From positions 1 to 64,000 of the forward strand of contig NZ_VIQO01000001.1 in NCBI RefSeq assembly GCF_007483665.1: a stretch of 64,000 bases of DNA, written 5' to 3'. The DNA comes from Catellatospora sichuanensis (GTDB taxonomy: Bacteria; Actinomycetota; Actinomycetes; Mycobacteriales; Micromonosporaceae). Every line of letters begins with the position of its first letter. Position 1 is the stretch's first letter. Position numbers and translations under genes: made by a program. Shown here in pieces: positions 32,294 to 39,648 of the stretch. Below the pieces are notes generated by a model. The model was not told the DNA's origin. It ran no database searches and worked only from the letters and a program-made list of their open reading frames with translations.

Positions 32294-34351
32294 GTGGCTA
32301 ACTTTGGCCCTACCGGCAGCATCGTGTTTGAACGAACGTACTCACGCCCCAAGCCCAACGGGGACCGGGAGACTTGGGAGGAGACGGTTAAGCGGGTTGT
32401 TGACGGCAACCTGTCGCTTGTCTACGGCACTCAGAATGAGTGGCCGGAGGAGGCGTTTGAGGAGGCAGCCCAGCTTTACGGCTACATGGATGACATGGCC
32501 ATCATTCCGGCTGGCCGGCACTTGTGGGCATCGGGCATTCCCGGACGCCAGTACCTCTTTAACTGTCATGTCAGCGGATGGGGAGCCAAGCTCAGCGATC
32601 ATTTCGAGTTCAGCTTTATGCGGCTCATGGAGGGTGGCGGGGTGGGTAGCAACTACTCCACTCGCTATATCGAGAAGTACGGCAACCCGCGACGTGTACT
32701 TCACGTCCACATCGTTTGCGACCCTGCCCACCCGGATTATCAGAAGATGAAGGCTGAAGGCCTGATCTCCTCCGAGTATTCCCACGAGTGGGCGGGAGCC
32801 TTCCCGGTGGAGGACTCGCGTGAGGGTTGGGCTGCTGCCCTGGTGGACCTGGTGGATACCTTCATGACCCCGGAGGAGGTCAAGCACTCCCATCGGGTCT
32901 ATGACGTGTCGCGTGTCCGTGGGGAGGGACAGCCGCTCCGTACGTTCGGGGGGACCGCTAGCGGACCGGGCCCGTTGGCGCGGCTACTGATCCGTACCTC
33001 CGTTGTCATGAACTACGCCAAGGCTGACGGGTTTACGCCGCTCCGTGCCATGGAGATTGATCATGAAATTGGGGCCTGTGTGGTGGCCGGCGGAAACCGG
33101 CGGAGTGCCCGGATGTCGATGGTTCGTTGGGATGACCCGCACGTAATGGAGTTCATCGGGTGCAAGTCGGATACCGCGCTCCACTGGACTACCAACATTT
33201 CCGTAGAGATCGATAACCGGTTCATCCGTCACCTCCGGCAGGTTCGGGACGGTGCTCCGATCATCGGTGAGCGTAAGCGCGCCTACGAGGTTCACAAGGC
33301 TGTGGTTACCGGCATGTTGGAGAACGGGGAGCCCGGTTACTGGAATTCCTCCCTGAGCAATCAGGGCGAGCCTACCGAGGTCATCTGCACCAATCCTTGC
33401 GGTGAGATTGCTTTGACCGAGTGGGAGAACTGCAATCTTGGTCATATCTCTATGGATGCGTTCGCCCCAACGGTCAAGGGTGGTCAGCCGGATTATGCCG
33501 GACTGATTGAAGCGCACCGGCTGATGGCCCGCTTCCTCATCCGTGCAACGTACGGGGATGTCACCGACCCGAAGCAAGCGGCAGTGTTGGCGCGGCAGCG
33601 GCGTATCGGCGTGGGGCATTTTGGGGTTCAGGGCTTCCTAGCGAAGATGGGCATCAAGTTCAGTGAGGCTAGTGCAGACCGATACTTCCGGGACCTCCTA
33701 GAGGAGTGCCGGGAGGCTGTCCGTGAGGAGGCTAGGGCCTACGCCTTCACCCTCAGAATCCCGGAGCCCGTGAAGGTTACGACCGTGGCACCCACGGGGA
33801 GCATCGCTAAGCTTCCTGGAAAAACCGAGGGCATCCACCCCGTTCTATTCCGTCACTTCATCCGACGTGTGCGGTTCTCCACCGTTGACCCTGACCAGTG
33901 GTCAAAGGTGTTGGAGTTCGCTGAGCAGGGTTACCACGTTGAACCGGACTTGAGTGCGGCCAACACTTACGTGGTGGAGTTCCCGACTAAGGAGCTTCTA
34001 GTTGAAGAGGTGGAGAAGCTGGGATATCCGGCCTCCATCGTTGAGACTGCGGATGAGATCCCCCTTGACCGGATGCTTGCCTTTCAAGCGATGTATCAGA
34101 AGCACTACGCCGATAACGCGGTGAGCTTCACCGTGAACGTGCCTCAGGGCGTTTACACGGTCGAGAGTGTCATGGACACCCTTGCCGAGTATCTGCCCTC
34201 CTTGAAGGGAACCACGATGATGCCGGAGTCTTCCCGGCCTCAGGCCCCGTATGAGCGCATCACTGCGGAGCAGTGGGAGTCAGCAACCGTGAAGACGGTT
34301 GAGGACAGTGTTGATGAGGACTGCACCAACGGGAGTTGCCCGGTCAGGTAG
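32294..34351 (+). CDS. nrdJ: B12-dependent (class II) ribonucleotide reductase
   Basis: 685 residues from GTG 32294, 7 bases after AAGGGAG. Family landmarks are FNCHVSGWG, SRYIEKYG-type early barrel, NPCGEIALTEWENCNLGHIS (active-site loop with the radical cysteine), TGSIAKLPGKTEGIHP and a C-terminal CTNGSCPVR with the shuttle cysteines. It makes deoxynucleotides using adenosylcobalamin, needing no oxygen. With ThyX, dCMP deaminase and thioredoxin it forms a nucleotide supply set. GTTTACAC lies at 34151. Confidence 0.95.
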   Translation: MANFGPTGSIVFERTYSRPKPNGDRETWEETVKRVVDGNLSLVYGTQNEWPEEAFEEAAQLYGYMDDMAIIPAGRHLWASGIPGRQYLFNCHVSGWGAKLSDHFEFSFMRLMEGGGVGSNYSTRYIEKYGNPRRVLHVHIVCDPAHPDYQKMKAEGLISSEYSHEWAGAFPVEDSREGWAAALVDLVDTFMTPEEVKHSHRVYDVSRVRGEGQPLRTFGGTASGPGPLARLLIRTSVVMNYAKADGFTPLRAMEIDHEIGACVVAGGNRRSARMSMVRWDDPHVMEFIGCKSDTALHWTTNISVEIDNRFIRHLRQVRDGAPIIGERKRAYEVHKAVVTGMLENGEPGYWNSSLSNQGEPTEVICTNPCGEIALTEWENCNLGHISMDAFAPTVKGGQPDYAGLIEAHRLMARFLIRATYGDVTDPKQAAVLARQRRIGVGHFGVQGFLAKMGIKFSEASADRYFRDLLEECREAVREEARAYAFTLRIPEPVKVTTVAPTGSIAKLPGKTEGIHPVLFRHFIRRVRFSTVDPDQWSKVLEFAEQGYHVEPDLSAANTYVVEFPTKELLVEEVEKLGYPASIVETADEIPLDRMLAFQAMYQKHYADNAVSFTVNVPQGVYTVESVMDTLAEYLPSLKGTTMMPESSRPQAPYERITAEQWESATVKTVEDSVDEDCTNGSCPVR

Positions 34352-34365
34352 CAACTCCGGATTTT

Positions 34366-34428
34366 CCAACACTTCAAGCTAAGATTTGTAATGTCAGAGA
34401 GGGCCGGACGAACCGGGCCGGTCCTCTC
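34366..34428 (+). promoter_or_regulatory. Promoter and leader hairpin of thyX
   Basis: CCAACACTTC, AAGC, TAAGAT (34380-34385), TTGTAAT, GTCAGAGAGG. The leader forms a hairpin GAGAGGGCCGG / CCGGTCCTCTC (34397-34428) just after the start point. Confidence 0.7.
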
Positions 34429-34458
34429 CCCTCCCCTCACCCTTTAGGAGCCTTTAGC

Positions 34459-35175
34459 GTGCGCGTGACCCCGATTGCTCAGACCCTCATTGACTGGGAT
34501 GCGGTAGTGGATGCCCTCCCCGAGAGTGTGTTTACCAAGGAGGCCCCAACTGAGTTTTGGGTTGAGGACATGGACGCGCTCGGGGAGCTTGCCGGTAGGG
34601 CCTGTTATAAGGCTTGGGACCGGAAGAACCCGGCCACTGCGGAGACTGAGGGATATCTCAAGAACATCCTCTCCCAGGGTCACTACAGCGTGCTTGAGCA
34701 CTCCTCCGTGACGTTCTATGTGGAGGGTGTTAGCCGGGCCCTGCTGGTGGAGCTTGAGCGTCACCGCTTCCTCAGCTTCTCCGTGGAGTCTCAGCGCTAC
34801 GTGGACCAGGCGGAGAGCCACCCACACCCGGTGATCCCGCCGGCCATCCGTGACGACGTGCCGGCCAGGCTCGCGCTTCAACTGACGTACGCCAGTGACA
34901 TTGCGGTTTACCGCAACGTGGTCAACCGTCTCACTGACCAGGGCAAGCCCATCAAGGAGGCGCGTGAAGCGGCTCGGGCGTTCCTGCCGAACGCGACCCC
35001 CGTGGACCTGGTGGTAACCGGCAACCTGCGGTGTTGGCGTGACGTGCTAGGCAAGCGCTATCACATGGCAGCGGATGCCGAGATTCGCGAGTTCGCCACG
35101 GCGATTCTTGGTCACCTCCGGGAGATTGCCCCGCACTCTTTCCAGGACTTCCCCAATGAGCCTTTCGCCAAGTAG
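34459..35175 (+). CDS. thyX: Flavin-dependent thymidylate synthase
   Basis: 238 residues from GTG 34459 (TTTAGGAGCC upstream). The ThyX motif RHRxxSxxxxSxR is present as RHRFLSFSVESQRY, with YKAWDRKNP and HYSVLEHSSVTFYVEGVSRALLVEL before it and NLRCWRDVLGKRYH later. It methylates dUMP using FAD and methylene-tetrahydrofolate. Confidence 0.95.
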   Translation: MRVTPIAQTLIDWDAVVDALPESVFTKEAPTEFWVEDMDALGELAGRACYKAWDRKNPATAETEGYLKNILSQGHYSVLEHSSVTFYVEGVSRALLVELERHRFLSFSVESQRYVDQAESHPHPVIPPAIRDDVPARLALQLTYASDIAVYRNVVNRLTDQGKPIKEAREAARAFLPNATPVDLVVTGNLRCWRDVLGKRYHMAADAEIREFATAILGHLREIAPHSFQDFPNEPFAK

Positions 35176-35335
35176 GCCCTTCCGGGCCTTCTACATCCCC
35201 GGTAGCCAATGGGCCCTCTACTGCCGCAGATGCGACACCACCGAGACGGGTTTTCGGCTAGAGGGCATTCACGACCGGGCAAAAACTCATGCCACCTGGT
35301 GGCATTCCAAGCTCACGGTAACCATCAACCCTTAG
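35156..35335 (+). CDS. Small CxxC/His protein
   Basis: 59 residues from ATG 35156, overlapping thyX by 20 bases. YCRRCDTTETGFRLEGIHDRAKTHATWWH gives two cysteines and two histidines, a likely zinc site. Not recognised. Confidence 0.55.
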   Translation: MSLSPSRPFRAFYIPGSQWALYCRRCDTTETGFRLEGIHDRAKTHATWWHSKLTVTINP

Positions 35336-35344
35336 GAGGCAACA

Positions 35345-35548
35345 GTGATCATCATCCTTAACACTCAGGTCCGAGGTTCCACGCTCGTTGAGCTTGAGGC
35401 TGCGGCGACTGCCGCTTGCGTCGCGTTCTTTGGCACTCAGCCTTACACGATGCTGAACTCTCAGGGTTACGCCAACATGGGCGTGACCGATGAGAACGGC
35501 GTGCCTCTTGAGTACACGTATGACGTTCAGGCTGCACCGGTCCTCTGA
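35345..35548 (+). CDS. Hypothetical 67-residue protein
   Basis: GTG start after TAGGAGG. Compact alpha/beta: IIILNTQVRGSTLVELEAAATAACVAF, ending EYTYDVQAAPVL. Not recognised. Confidence 0.55.
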   Translation: MIIILNTQVRGSTLVELEAAATAACVAFFGTQPYTMLNSQGYANMGVTDENGVPLEYTYDVQAAPVL

Positions 35549-35726
35549 CGGACACGGGGCCCCTACGGGGGCCCCCACGGTCCGCCGTTTAAACATCACC
35601 GACTCACCTAACCGCTGTCCTTTCGACGGTAAGCGGATGGTCATGGAAGACCTCGGGTTCACCGAGATACACGATTGCTTGCATTGCGGATATCGGGAGG
35701 TACACGGTAATGATTACTCTGACTGA
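35520..35726 (+). CDS. Zinc-ribbon protein, start uncertain
   Basis: The C-terminal 35 residues form a clear zinc ribbon: NRCPFDGKRMVMEDLG, then CLHCGYREV. No good start with a ribosome site exists nearby; ATG 35520 overlaps the previous gene and would put a hairpin and GTTTAAAC (35587) inside the coding region. A rarer start codon after 35595 is possible. Confidence 0.4.
   Translation: MTFRLHRSSDGHGAPTGAPTVRRLNITDSPNRCPFDGKRMVMEDLGFTEIHDCLHCGYREVHGNDYSD
35555..35576 (+). terminator. Hairpin after gene 35345
   Basis: GGGGCCCC/GGGGGCCCC stem with a TAC loop and no T run, followed after 10 bases by GTTTAAAC (35587-35594). Confidence 0.45.
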
Positions 35727-36105
35727 CGCTCGGGACCTGCTCAAGAAGGCCGTTGACACTCAGGGCCCTGACTTCGTCTACAACCCGGATGGCGCTTACC
35801 TCTGCCGGTATGAGCCGATCCCGGATGATGAGGGGATGCGCCCGGAGGACCCCCGATCGAAGACCGGTTGCCTTGTCGGTGTCGCCCTTGACATTGCCGG
35901 GATTACCGCCCATCACGGCTTTGCGGGCAGCGTCTCGGGCCTGGCCCGTGAGGGCCTGGTTCGGATGGAGGATGAGGCCGTCTGGTATCTCGGCAAGGCT
36001 CAGTATGCGCAGGACCGGGGGACCAGTTGGGGCGATGCTCTGGCGCTTGCTGAGGCTTCGCTTGAGCGGAAGCCTGAGCCGACTAAGGCGGTTTGGCTTG
36101 CGTAA
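35710..36105 (+). CDS. Hypothetical phage protein
   Basis: 131 residues from ATG: ITLTDARDLLKKAVDTQGPDF, GCLVGVALDIAGITAHHG, and a helical end. This resembles a group of actinophage proteins of unknown function with a conserved GCLVG segment. Overlaps its neighbours. Confidence 0.6.
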   Translation: MITLTDARDLLKKAVDTQGPDFVYNPDGAYLCRYEPIPDDEGMRPEDPRSKTGCLVGVALDIAGITAHHGFAGSVSGLAREGLVRMEDEAVWYLGKAQYAQDRGTSWGDALALAEASLERKPEPTKAVWLA

Positions 36106-36358
36106 GACGATCGCCGTTGGCGCGGTTGCCGTGATCGCTACCGCCGCCCTTCTAGTGGCCTGTGACGACACTCCGGCCTGTGCCAGCAAACCGGCCCCCC
36201 GGCCTCCGGCCCCTGCCCCGAGGGCCCCCACGGTGAGGCAGCAGCCGGTAGCCCCGCGACCGGTACAGAAGCCCACCAGCTACCGAACTGAGTACCGGAA
36301 CGGTGTTCCCGTAGTAATTCCGATCATCGTCGGTGACGACGATTACGACTGTGACTAG
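36098..36358 (+). CDS. Phage-encoded lipoprotein
   Basis: 86 residues from TTG 36098. MRKTIAVGAVAVIATAALLVAC is a lipoprotein signal with lipobox LVAC, so Cys22 should be lipidated on the outside of the cell. A Pro-rich linker (APRPPAPAPRAP) follows and the end is acidic (DDDYDCD). Prophage lipoproteins often block superinfection or alter the surface. The specific role is unknown. Confidence 0.65.
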   Translation: MRKTIAVGAVAVIATAALLVACDDTPACASKPAPRPPAPAPRAPTVRQQPVAPRPVQKPTSYRTEYRNGVPVVIPIIVGDDDYDCD

Positions 36359-36368
36359 GAGGCCAGAT

Positions 36369-36530
36369 ATGCGGATGACGATTGAAGCAACGGGCAAGGA
36401 GAAGAAAGAGGGCCTGTCCGCTCTCGACGTGGCAAAGCTTCTCGTGCTGGTCACCCCGGACATGAAGGTGTCTTACCGGATGGGCTTCCGGGGTCAGGTT
36501 ATCGCGATGATCATTGAGGCCAAGCGTTGA
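36369..36530 (+). CDS. Hypothetical 53-residue protein
   Basis: ATG after TAGGAGG. RMTIEATGKEKKEGLSALDV and VSYRMGFRGQVIAMIIEAKR suggest a small alpha/beta fold. Overlaps the next start. Confidence 0.55.
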   Translation: MRMTIEATGKEKKEGLSALDVAKLLVLVTPDMKVSYRMGFRGQVIAMIIEAKR

Positions 36531-36772
36531 GCGTCTTCACGGTCCTGTGGCTTGGATGGCTGGCCTACTTCGCCATTGTTGAGGGTGTGGCCCTCTTCAA
36601 CAGCAAGCCCGGAGACACCCTCTCCGAGCATGTATGGATGTGGTTCGGTACGAACTTCAAGCGCGGTGAGAACCCCCGGCAGCCTTCCGGCTGGACCCGT
36701 GGCCGGCGGTTCATCCTCCTTGCCTTCATGGCTTGGCTGACGCTGCACTTCCTCACCGGTGGCATCTTCTAG
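36527..36772 (+). CDS. Small membrane protein
   Basis: 81 residues from TTG with two hydrophobic helices: VLWLGWLAYFAIVEGVALF near the start and FILLAFMAWLTLHFLTGG at the end, joined by a polar loop. Followed by a terminator. It follows the lipoprotein gene closely, so the two may act together at the envelope. Confidence 0.6.
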   Translation: MSVFTVLWLGWLAYFAIVEGVALFNSKPGDTLSEHVWMWFGTNFKRGENPRQPSGWTRGRRFILLAFMAWLTLHFLTGGIF

Positions 36773-36794
36773 CCGCTCCCCTTCCCCGTTCACT

Positions 36795-36827
36795 GGCCCC
36801 GAGGTTCAACCGCCTCGGGGCCTTTCT
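36795..36827 (+). terminator. Terminator
   Basis: GGCCCCGAGG pairs with CCTCGGGGCC around TTCAACCG and ends in TTTCT. Confidence 0.8.
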
Positions 36828-36848
36828 ATGCCCTTGGAGGAGATTCCC

Positions 36849-37157
36849 TTGAGTGACACAGTCTTTATCGTCGGTGGACCTAAGCACGGTCAGCGCATGA
36901 GTTCGTATGAGCAGACGTACGCGCTCAACATGGCGGAGATGCGGAAGCTCAACGCGTATGACTTTGGCGGAAGGGTTGGCGACATCTACCACCGCCCGAC
37001 AGGGCCGTCTTTTGATGTGGTCACGTATCCCATCATCCGCATTCCCATCGGGTCACGATTCGTCAAGGTGGCGCATCACCCGGACATCACTGAGGAGACG
37101 GCTAAGCGGTACGTCGGTGACCTGATGTACGCCGCTTGGGAGAAGTCCACCAAGTGA
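36849..37157 (+). CDS. Hypothetical phage protein
   Basis: 102 residues from TTG 36849, 7 bases after GGAGGAG. It begins SDTVFIVGGPKHGQRM, where GGPxxG recalls a small conserved actinophage family, and ends in a helix (EETAKRYVGDLMYAAWEKS). Function unknown. Confidence 0.6.
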   Translation: MSDTVFIVGGPKHGQRMSSYEQTYALNMAEMRKLNAYDFGGRVGDIYHRPTGPSFDVVTYPIIRIPIGSRFVKVAHHPDITEETAKRYVGDLMYAAWEKSTK

Positions 37158-37558
37158 GAATCCTGATAACGGGTTCTAGGACTTGGGAGGACAAGGGCCG
37201 CATCCGTGCGGCCCTTTCCCCTTTCTTCGTTGAGCTAGGCCCGGACGTAACCCTAGTGTCCGGGGCGTGTCCGCCCCGATGGATTGAACAACCAGACGGA
37301 ACCCGGAAATGGGTTCCCGGTGCCGACTATCTCTGTGAGCAGGTGGCCCGAGAGTTCCTGTGGACTGTCGAGAGGCACCCCGCCAATTGGGAGGCCCATC
37401 GCAAGCGGGCCGGTTTTGTTCGTAACGATCAAATGGTCAGCCTCGGTGCTGACCTTTGTTTTGCCTTCATCCACAACAACTCCCGTGGCGCAACCATGTG
37501 CGCTGACCTAGCCGAGAAGGCAGGCATCACCACTGTGATTGAGAGGTTCAATGACTAG
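37154..37558 (+). CDS. SLOG/DUF2493-type nucleotide-binding protein
   Basis: 134 residues from GTG 37154. RILITGSRTWEDKGRI, VTLVSGACPPR, GADYLCEQVAREF and GLGADLCFAFIHNNSRG-type segments match the YspA/cpYpsA-related SLOG family, Rossmann-like proteins thought to bind nucleotide-derived ligands. Phage members are common, with unknown substrate. Confidence 0.8.
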   Translation: MRILITGSRTWEDKGRIRAALSPFFVELGPDVTLVSGACPPRWIEQPDGTRKWVPGADYLCEQVAREFLWTVERHPANWEAHRKRAGFVRNDQMVSLGADLCFAFIHNNSRGATMCADLAEKAGITTVIERFND

Positions 37559-37793
37559 AGCGTTTGTGCTGGCATCCAACTACCAGGATGCGGAGCGAAT
37601 CGCGCGCAAGCGGCAGCTCAAACCGTCATGGAAGTTCATTGCGGATGGCAGCGAGCTACGAGGCACCAAACACCCGGTGGTGTTCATGGCGTGGGACTGG
37701 TCGGCGCACAAGACGATTACCGAGTGGAATTGGATCAGGCAGTATCTGACCCTGACTCAGGCCAACATCATCCGCGTTGAGCGCGACACCTGA
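37551..37793 (+). CDS. Hypothetical 80-residue protein
   Basis: ATG 37551 overlaps the previous stop. FVLASNYQDAERIARKRQL resembles the start of small nucleotide-binding phage proteins. Overlaps dCMP deaminase by 1 base. Confidence 0.55.
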   Translation: MTRAFVLASNYQDAERIARKRQLKPSWKFIADGSELRGTKHPVVFMAWDWSAHKTITEWNWIRQYLTLTQANIIRVERDT

Positions 37794-38191
37794 TGCGGCC
37801 CGGTTGGGATGAGTATTGGCTCGGGATGGCTCAAGCTGCCTCAGCTCGTGCGGACTGTAGCCGGAGGCGCGTTGGCGCTGTGGTGGTCCAGGGTGGCCGG
37901 TTGAAGGGTGGCGGGTACAACGGGAGTCCTCCCGGTTCGCCCCTGTCGTGTTTGGCCGGCGGATGCCCACGGGCAACCTCCGGGGTTGCCCCCGGCAGCT
38001 CCTACGACACCGGGCCCGGTGAGTGCATCGCCCTTCACGCCGAAATGAACGCGGTTGTAGATGCTGGCCGGGACAAATGTCTAGGCGGAACCCTGTACGT
38101 CACGGAGGAACCGTGCGGAGGGTGCCGGAAGCTCCTAGCCGCCTCCGGGCTAGCTCGGGTGGTGTGGCCCTCGGGTGCACTGACCCTGTAG
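37793..38191 (+). CDS. dCMP/cytidine deaminase family protein
   Basis: 132 residues. Zinc and catalytic motifs HAEMNAVVDAG and EEPCGGCRKLLAASGL are intact, and YNGSPPGSPLS matches the dCMP deaminase substrate loop. It makes dUMP for ThyX. Last gene of the rightward early run. Confidence 0.9.
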   Translation: MRPGWDEYWLGMAQAASARADCSRRRVGAVVVQGGRLKGGGYNGSPPGSPLSCLAGGCPRATSGVAPGSSYDTGPGECIALHAEMNAVVDAGRDKCLGGTLYVTEEPCGGCRKLLAASGLARVVWPSGALTL

Positions 38192-38280
38192 GCTTGCGCA
38201 CGGTTGGCGAAGAGGTAGCGGGTTACCGCTGTTCCCCTGAAGTTCTCTCTTGCTGACACCAGAAGGACCGCCAACCAAAG

Positions 38281-38306
38281 AAGAGGCCCCCTCCGGGGGG
38301 CCTCTT
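38281..38306. terminator. Bidirectional terminator
   Basis: AAGAGGCCCCC/GGGGGCCTCTT stem between the deaminase gene and the convergent gene 38309. An orphan copy of the start tag (GTCAGCAAGA, minus strand, at 38248-38257) lies nearby. Confidence 0.8.
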
Positions 38307-38308
38307 CG

Positions 38309-38506
38309 CTATTCCGGGGGATCGTACTTCAAGACGTAGTCCCCGTTATCCACGAACTGTTTAAACCCTTCAAGGGTGGACTGACCGGGGCCAAAGGGCC
38401 CGTTGTCCGTGAACACGTTCGTATCGGTCACCTCCGTCACCCGGAGGTCAGGCTTACTTGTGTCGTACGCCCTGGCGTACACCTGCCCTACCCGCACGCT
38501 CGCCAT
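38309..38506 (-). CDS. Hypothetical 65-residue protein
   Basis: From ATG 38506 (GTGAGGGC upstream). ASVRVGQVYARAYDTSKPDLRVTEV forms a small beta barrel-like start; TNVFTDNGPFG and EGFKQFVDNGDYVL follow. GTTTAAAC (38359-38366) lies in the codons for EGFKQF. Not recognised. Confidence 0.55.
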   Translation of the reverse strand: MASVRVGQVYARAYDTSKPDLRVTEVTDTNVFTDNGPFGPGQSTLEGFKQFVDNGDYVLKYDPPE

Positions 38507-38522
38507 GCCCTCACAGTAAACG

Positions 38523-38547
38523 AAAAGAGGGCCCCCGGAGGGGCCCT
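38523..38547 (-). terminator. Terminator after gene 38562 (minus strand)
   Basis: On the minus strand CAGGGCCCC pairs with GGGGGCCCTC and ends in TTTTC. Confidence 0.8.
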
Positions 38548-38561
38548 GAGCTGCCAGTCTG

Positions 38562-38975
38562 TCACATGTCCATCGGGTAATGGCCGGGGCCGGCACAAAG
38601 GTCAAGCGACAGGCCGTGAGGGCAAAGCGGGTAGAGCAGCGCGTAAAGCTTCTCCCAAGCGTCCGGGATCGGGGACTCTTCAAGCTCGTGATGAGCGTGA
38701 GTGCTCATCCGGGCCCCGAGGAACGCAAGGGCCTGAGCCTCAGTGGAGAACCGGACCCGGTAGGTGTGACGGTTGGAGCAGTGGTGAACCTCCATGAGAA
38801 GGCCCTCGGGGGCCTCCTCCACCAGGTCCGCCGGAGCGTCCGGGTAGAAGACCTGATCCCGGTAACCGTCCTCCCCGTAAACGACCCATGCGCCGCGCGC
38901 CACGTCGTAACCGGCCTCTCCGCGCTCAGCCCAACGCTTGAGGTCCGCAACCTTCATTCCGCCGTACGTGACCAT
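38562..38975 (-). CDS. Hypothetical phage protein
   Basis: 137 residues from ATG. VADLKRWAERGEAGYDVARGAWVVYGEDG, then HHCSNRHTYRVRFSTEAQALAFLGARM. Two late cysteines. A single gene with its own operator-controlled promoter and terminator, like the left-end cassettes. Not recognised. Confidence 0.6.
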   Translation of the reverse strand: MVTYGGMKVADLKRWAERGEAGYDVARGAWVVYGEDGYRDQVFYPDAPADLVEEAPEGLLMEVHHCSNRHTYRVRFSTEAQALAFLGARMSTHAHHELEESPIPDAWEKLYALLYPLCPHGLSLDLCAGPGHYPMDM

Positions 38976-38994
38976 TGCCGTTCCCTTCCTCGTA

Positions 38995-39038
38995 CTTGCT
39001 GACGTTTAAACGTTACCAATATGAGTATCAGAAGTCAA
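38995..39038 (-). promoter_or_regulatory. Promoter with operator at the start site, gene 38562
   Basis: Minus strand: -35 TTGACT (39033-39038), 17 bases, -10 TAACGT (39010-39015). GTTTAAAC (39004-39011) overlaps the -10 end, and the tag GTCAGCAAG (38995-39003) follows. Repressor binding would cover the start point. Confidence 0.8.
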
Positions 39039-39045
39039 GCGGAAT

Positions 39046-39065
39046 GGGGGCCCTTTCGGGCCCCC
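39046..39065 (-). terminator. Hairpin after gene 39073
   Basis: GGGGGCCC/GGGCCCCC with a TTTC loop just past the stop codon on the minus strand; no T run. Confidence 0.55.
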
Positions 39066-39072
39066 TCCTTAC

Positions 39073-39522
39073 TCAGTTCGCGGGAGCGTGCTTCCGAATC
39101 CGACCGGCCTTAACCTTGCCCTCCTTGCCGCAGTCAATGCAGGTGGAGTAAATCCGCTTGGGGTTCTTGACACCCGAGTTCTTGCACTCCGCCTTAGCCG
39201 TCTCCGTGGGCTTGGCCCAACCCGCAATGTCCTCAGCGGTGCAGCAAGCGAGGCACGGGGCCCACTCGGCAATCTCGGCAGCCGGGATGCGGAAGACATC
39301 CCCGGTGAACACCGACCGGCGGTAGTTCGCGCAGAAGTCCGAGCGGTGAGCGTGGCTGCCCTTACCGGTGCGGTAGAACGGGGAAAGCTCGGCGGCAACC
39401 TTGCCCTTGAGGCGGTTGATAAGACGCTCCTGCATTTCCCGAGCCTCAACCGGGGCCCCGTTAGCAAGCATGAGCTGCATGTTCTCGCGAGCCTTGGTGA
39501 GCTGAGCGGTGGCGTTCTGCAT
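39073..39522 (-). CDS. Cysteine-rich zinc-binding phage protein
   Basis: 149 residues from ATG 39522 (AAAGGGGAACGAA). A helical start (QNATAQLTKARENMQLML), then cysteines at FCANYRR, PCLACC, ECKNSG and CIDCGKEG suggest two zinc sites. A basic end (RIRKHAPAN). Single gene with its own operator-controlled promoter. Confidence 0.6.
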   Translation of the reverse strand: MQNATAQLTKARENMQLMLANGAPVEAREMQERLINRLKGKVAAELSPFYRTGKGSHAHRSDFCANYRRSVFTGDVFRIPAAEIAEWAPCLACCTAEDIAGWAKPTETAKAECKNSGVKNPKRIYSTCIDCGKEGKVKAGRIRKHAPAN

Positions 39523-39546
39523 TTCGTTCCCCTTTGCTTGGGCTTC

Positions 39547-39591
39547 CCTTGCTGACACCCCAAGCTTATATCTGTAACGTTTAAACGGCAA
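39547..39591 (-). promoter_or_regulatory. Promoter with operator in the spacer, gene 39073
   Basis: Minus strand: -35 TTGCCG (39586-39591), 17-base spacer containing GTTTAAAC (39579-39586), -10 TAAGCT (39563-39568), then GTCAGCAAGG (39547-39556). On the plus strand the same DNA reads TTATAT, CTGTAAC, so it could also fire rightward. Confidence 0.75.
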
Positions 39592-39648
39592 GCCCTGAGG
39601 CTCATACTTTCGGTCAACATTCAATGACTGAAGCTAAGGTTTGTAAGC

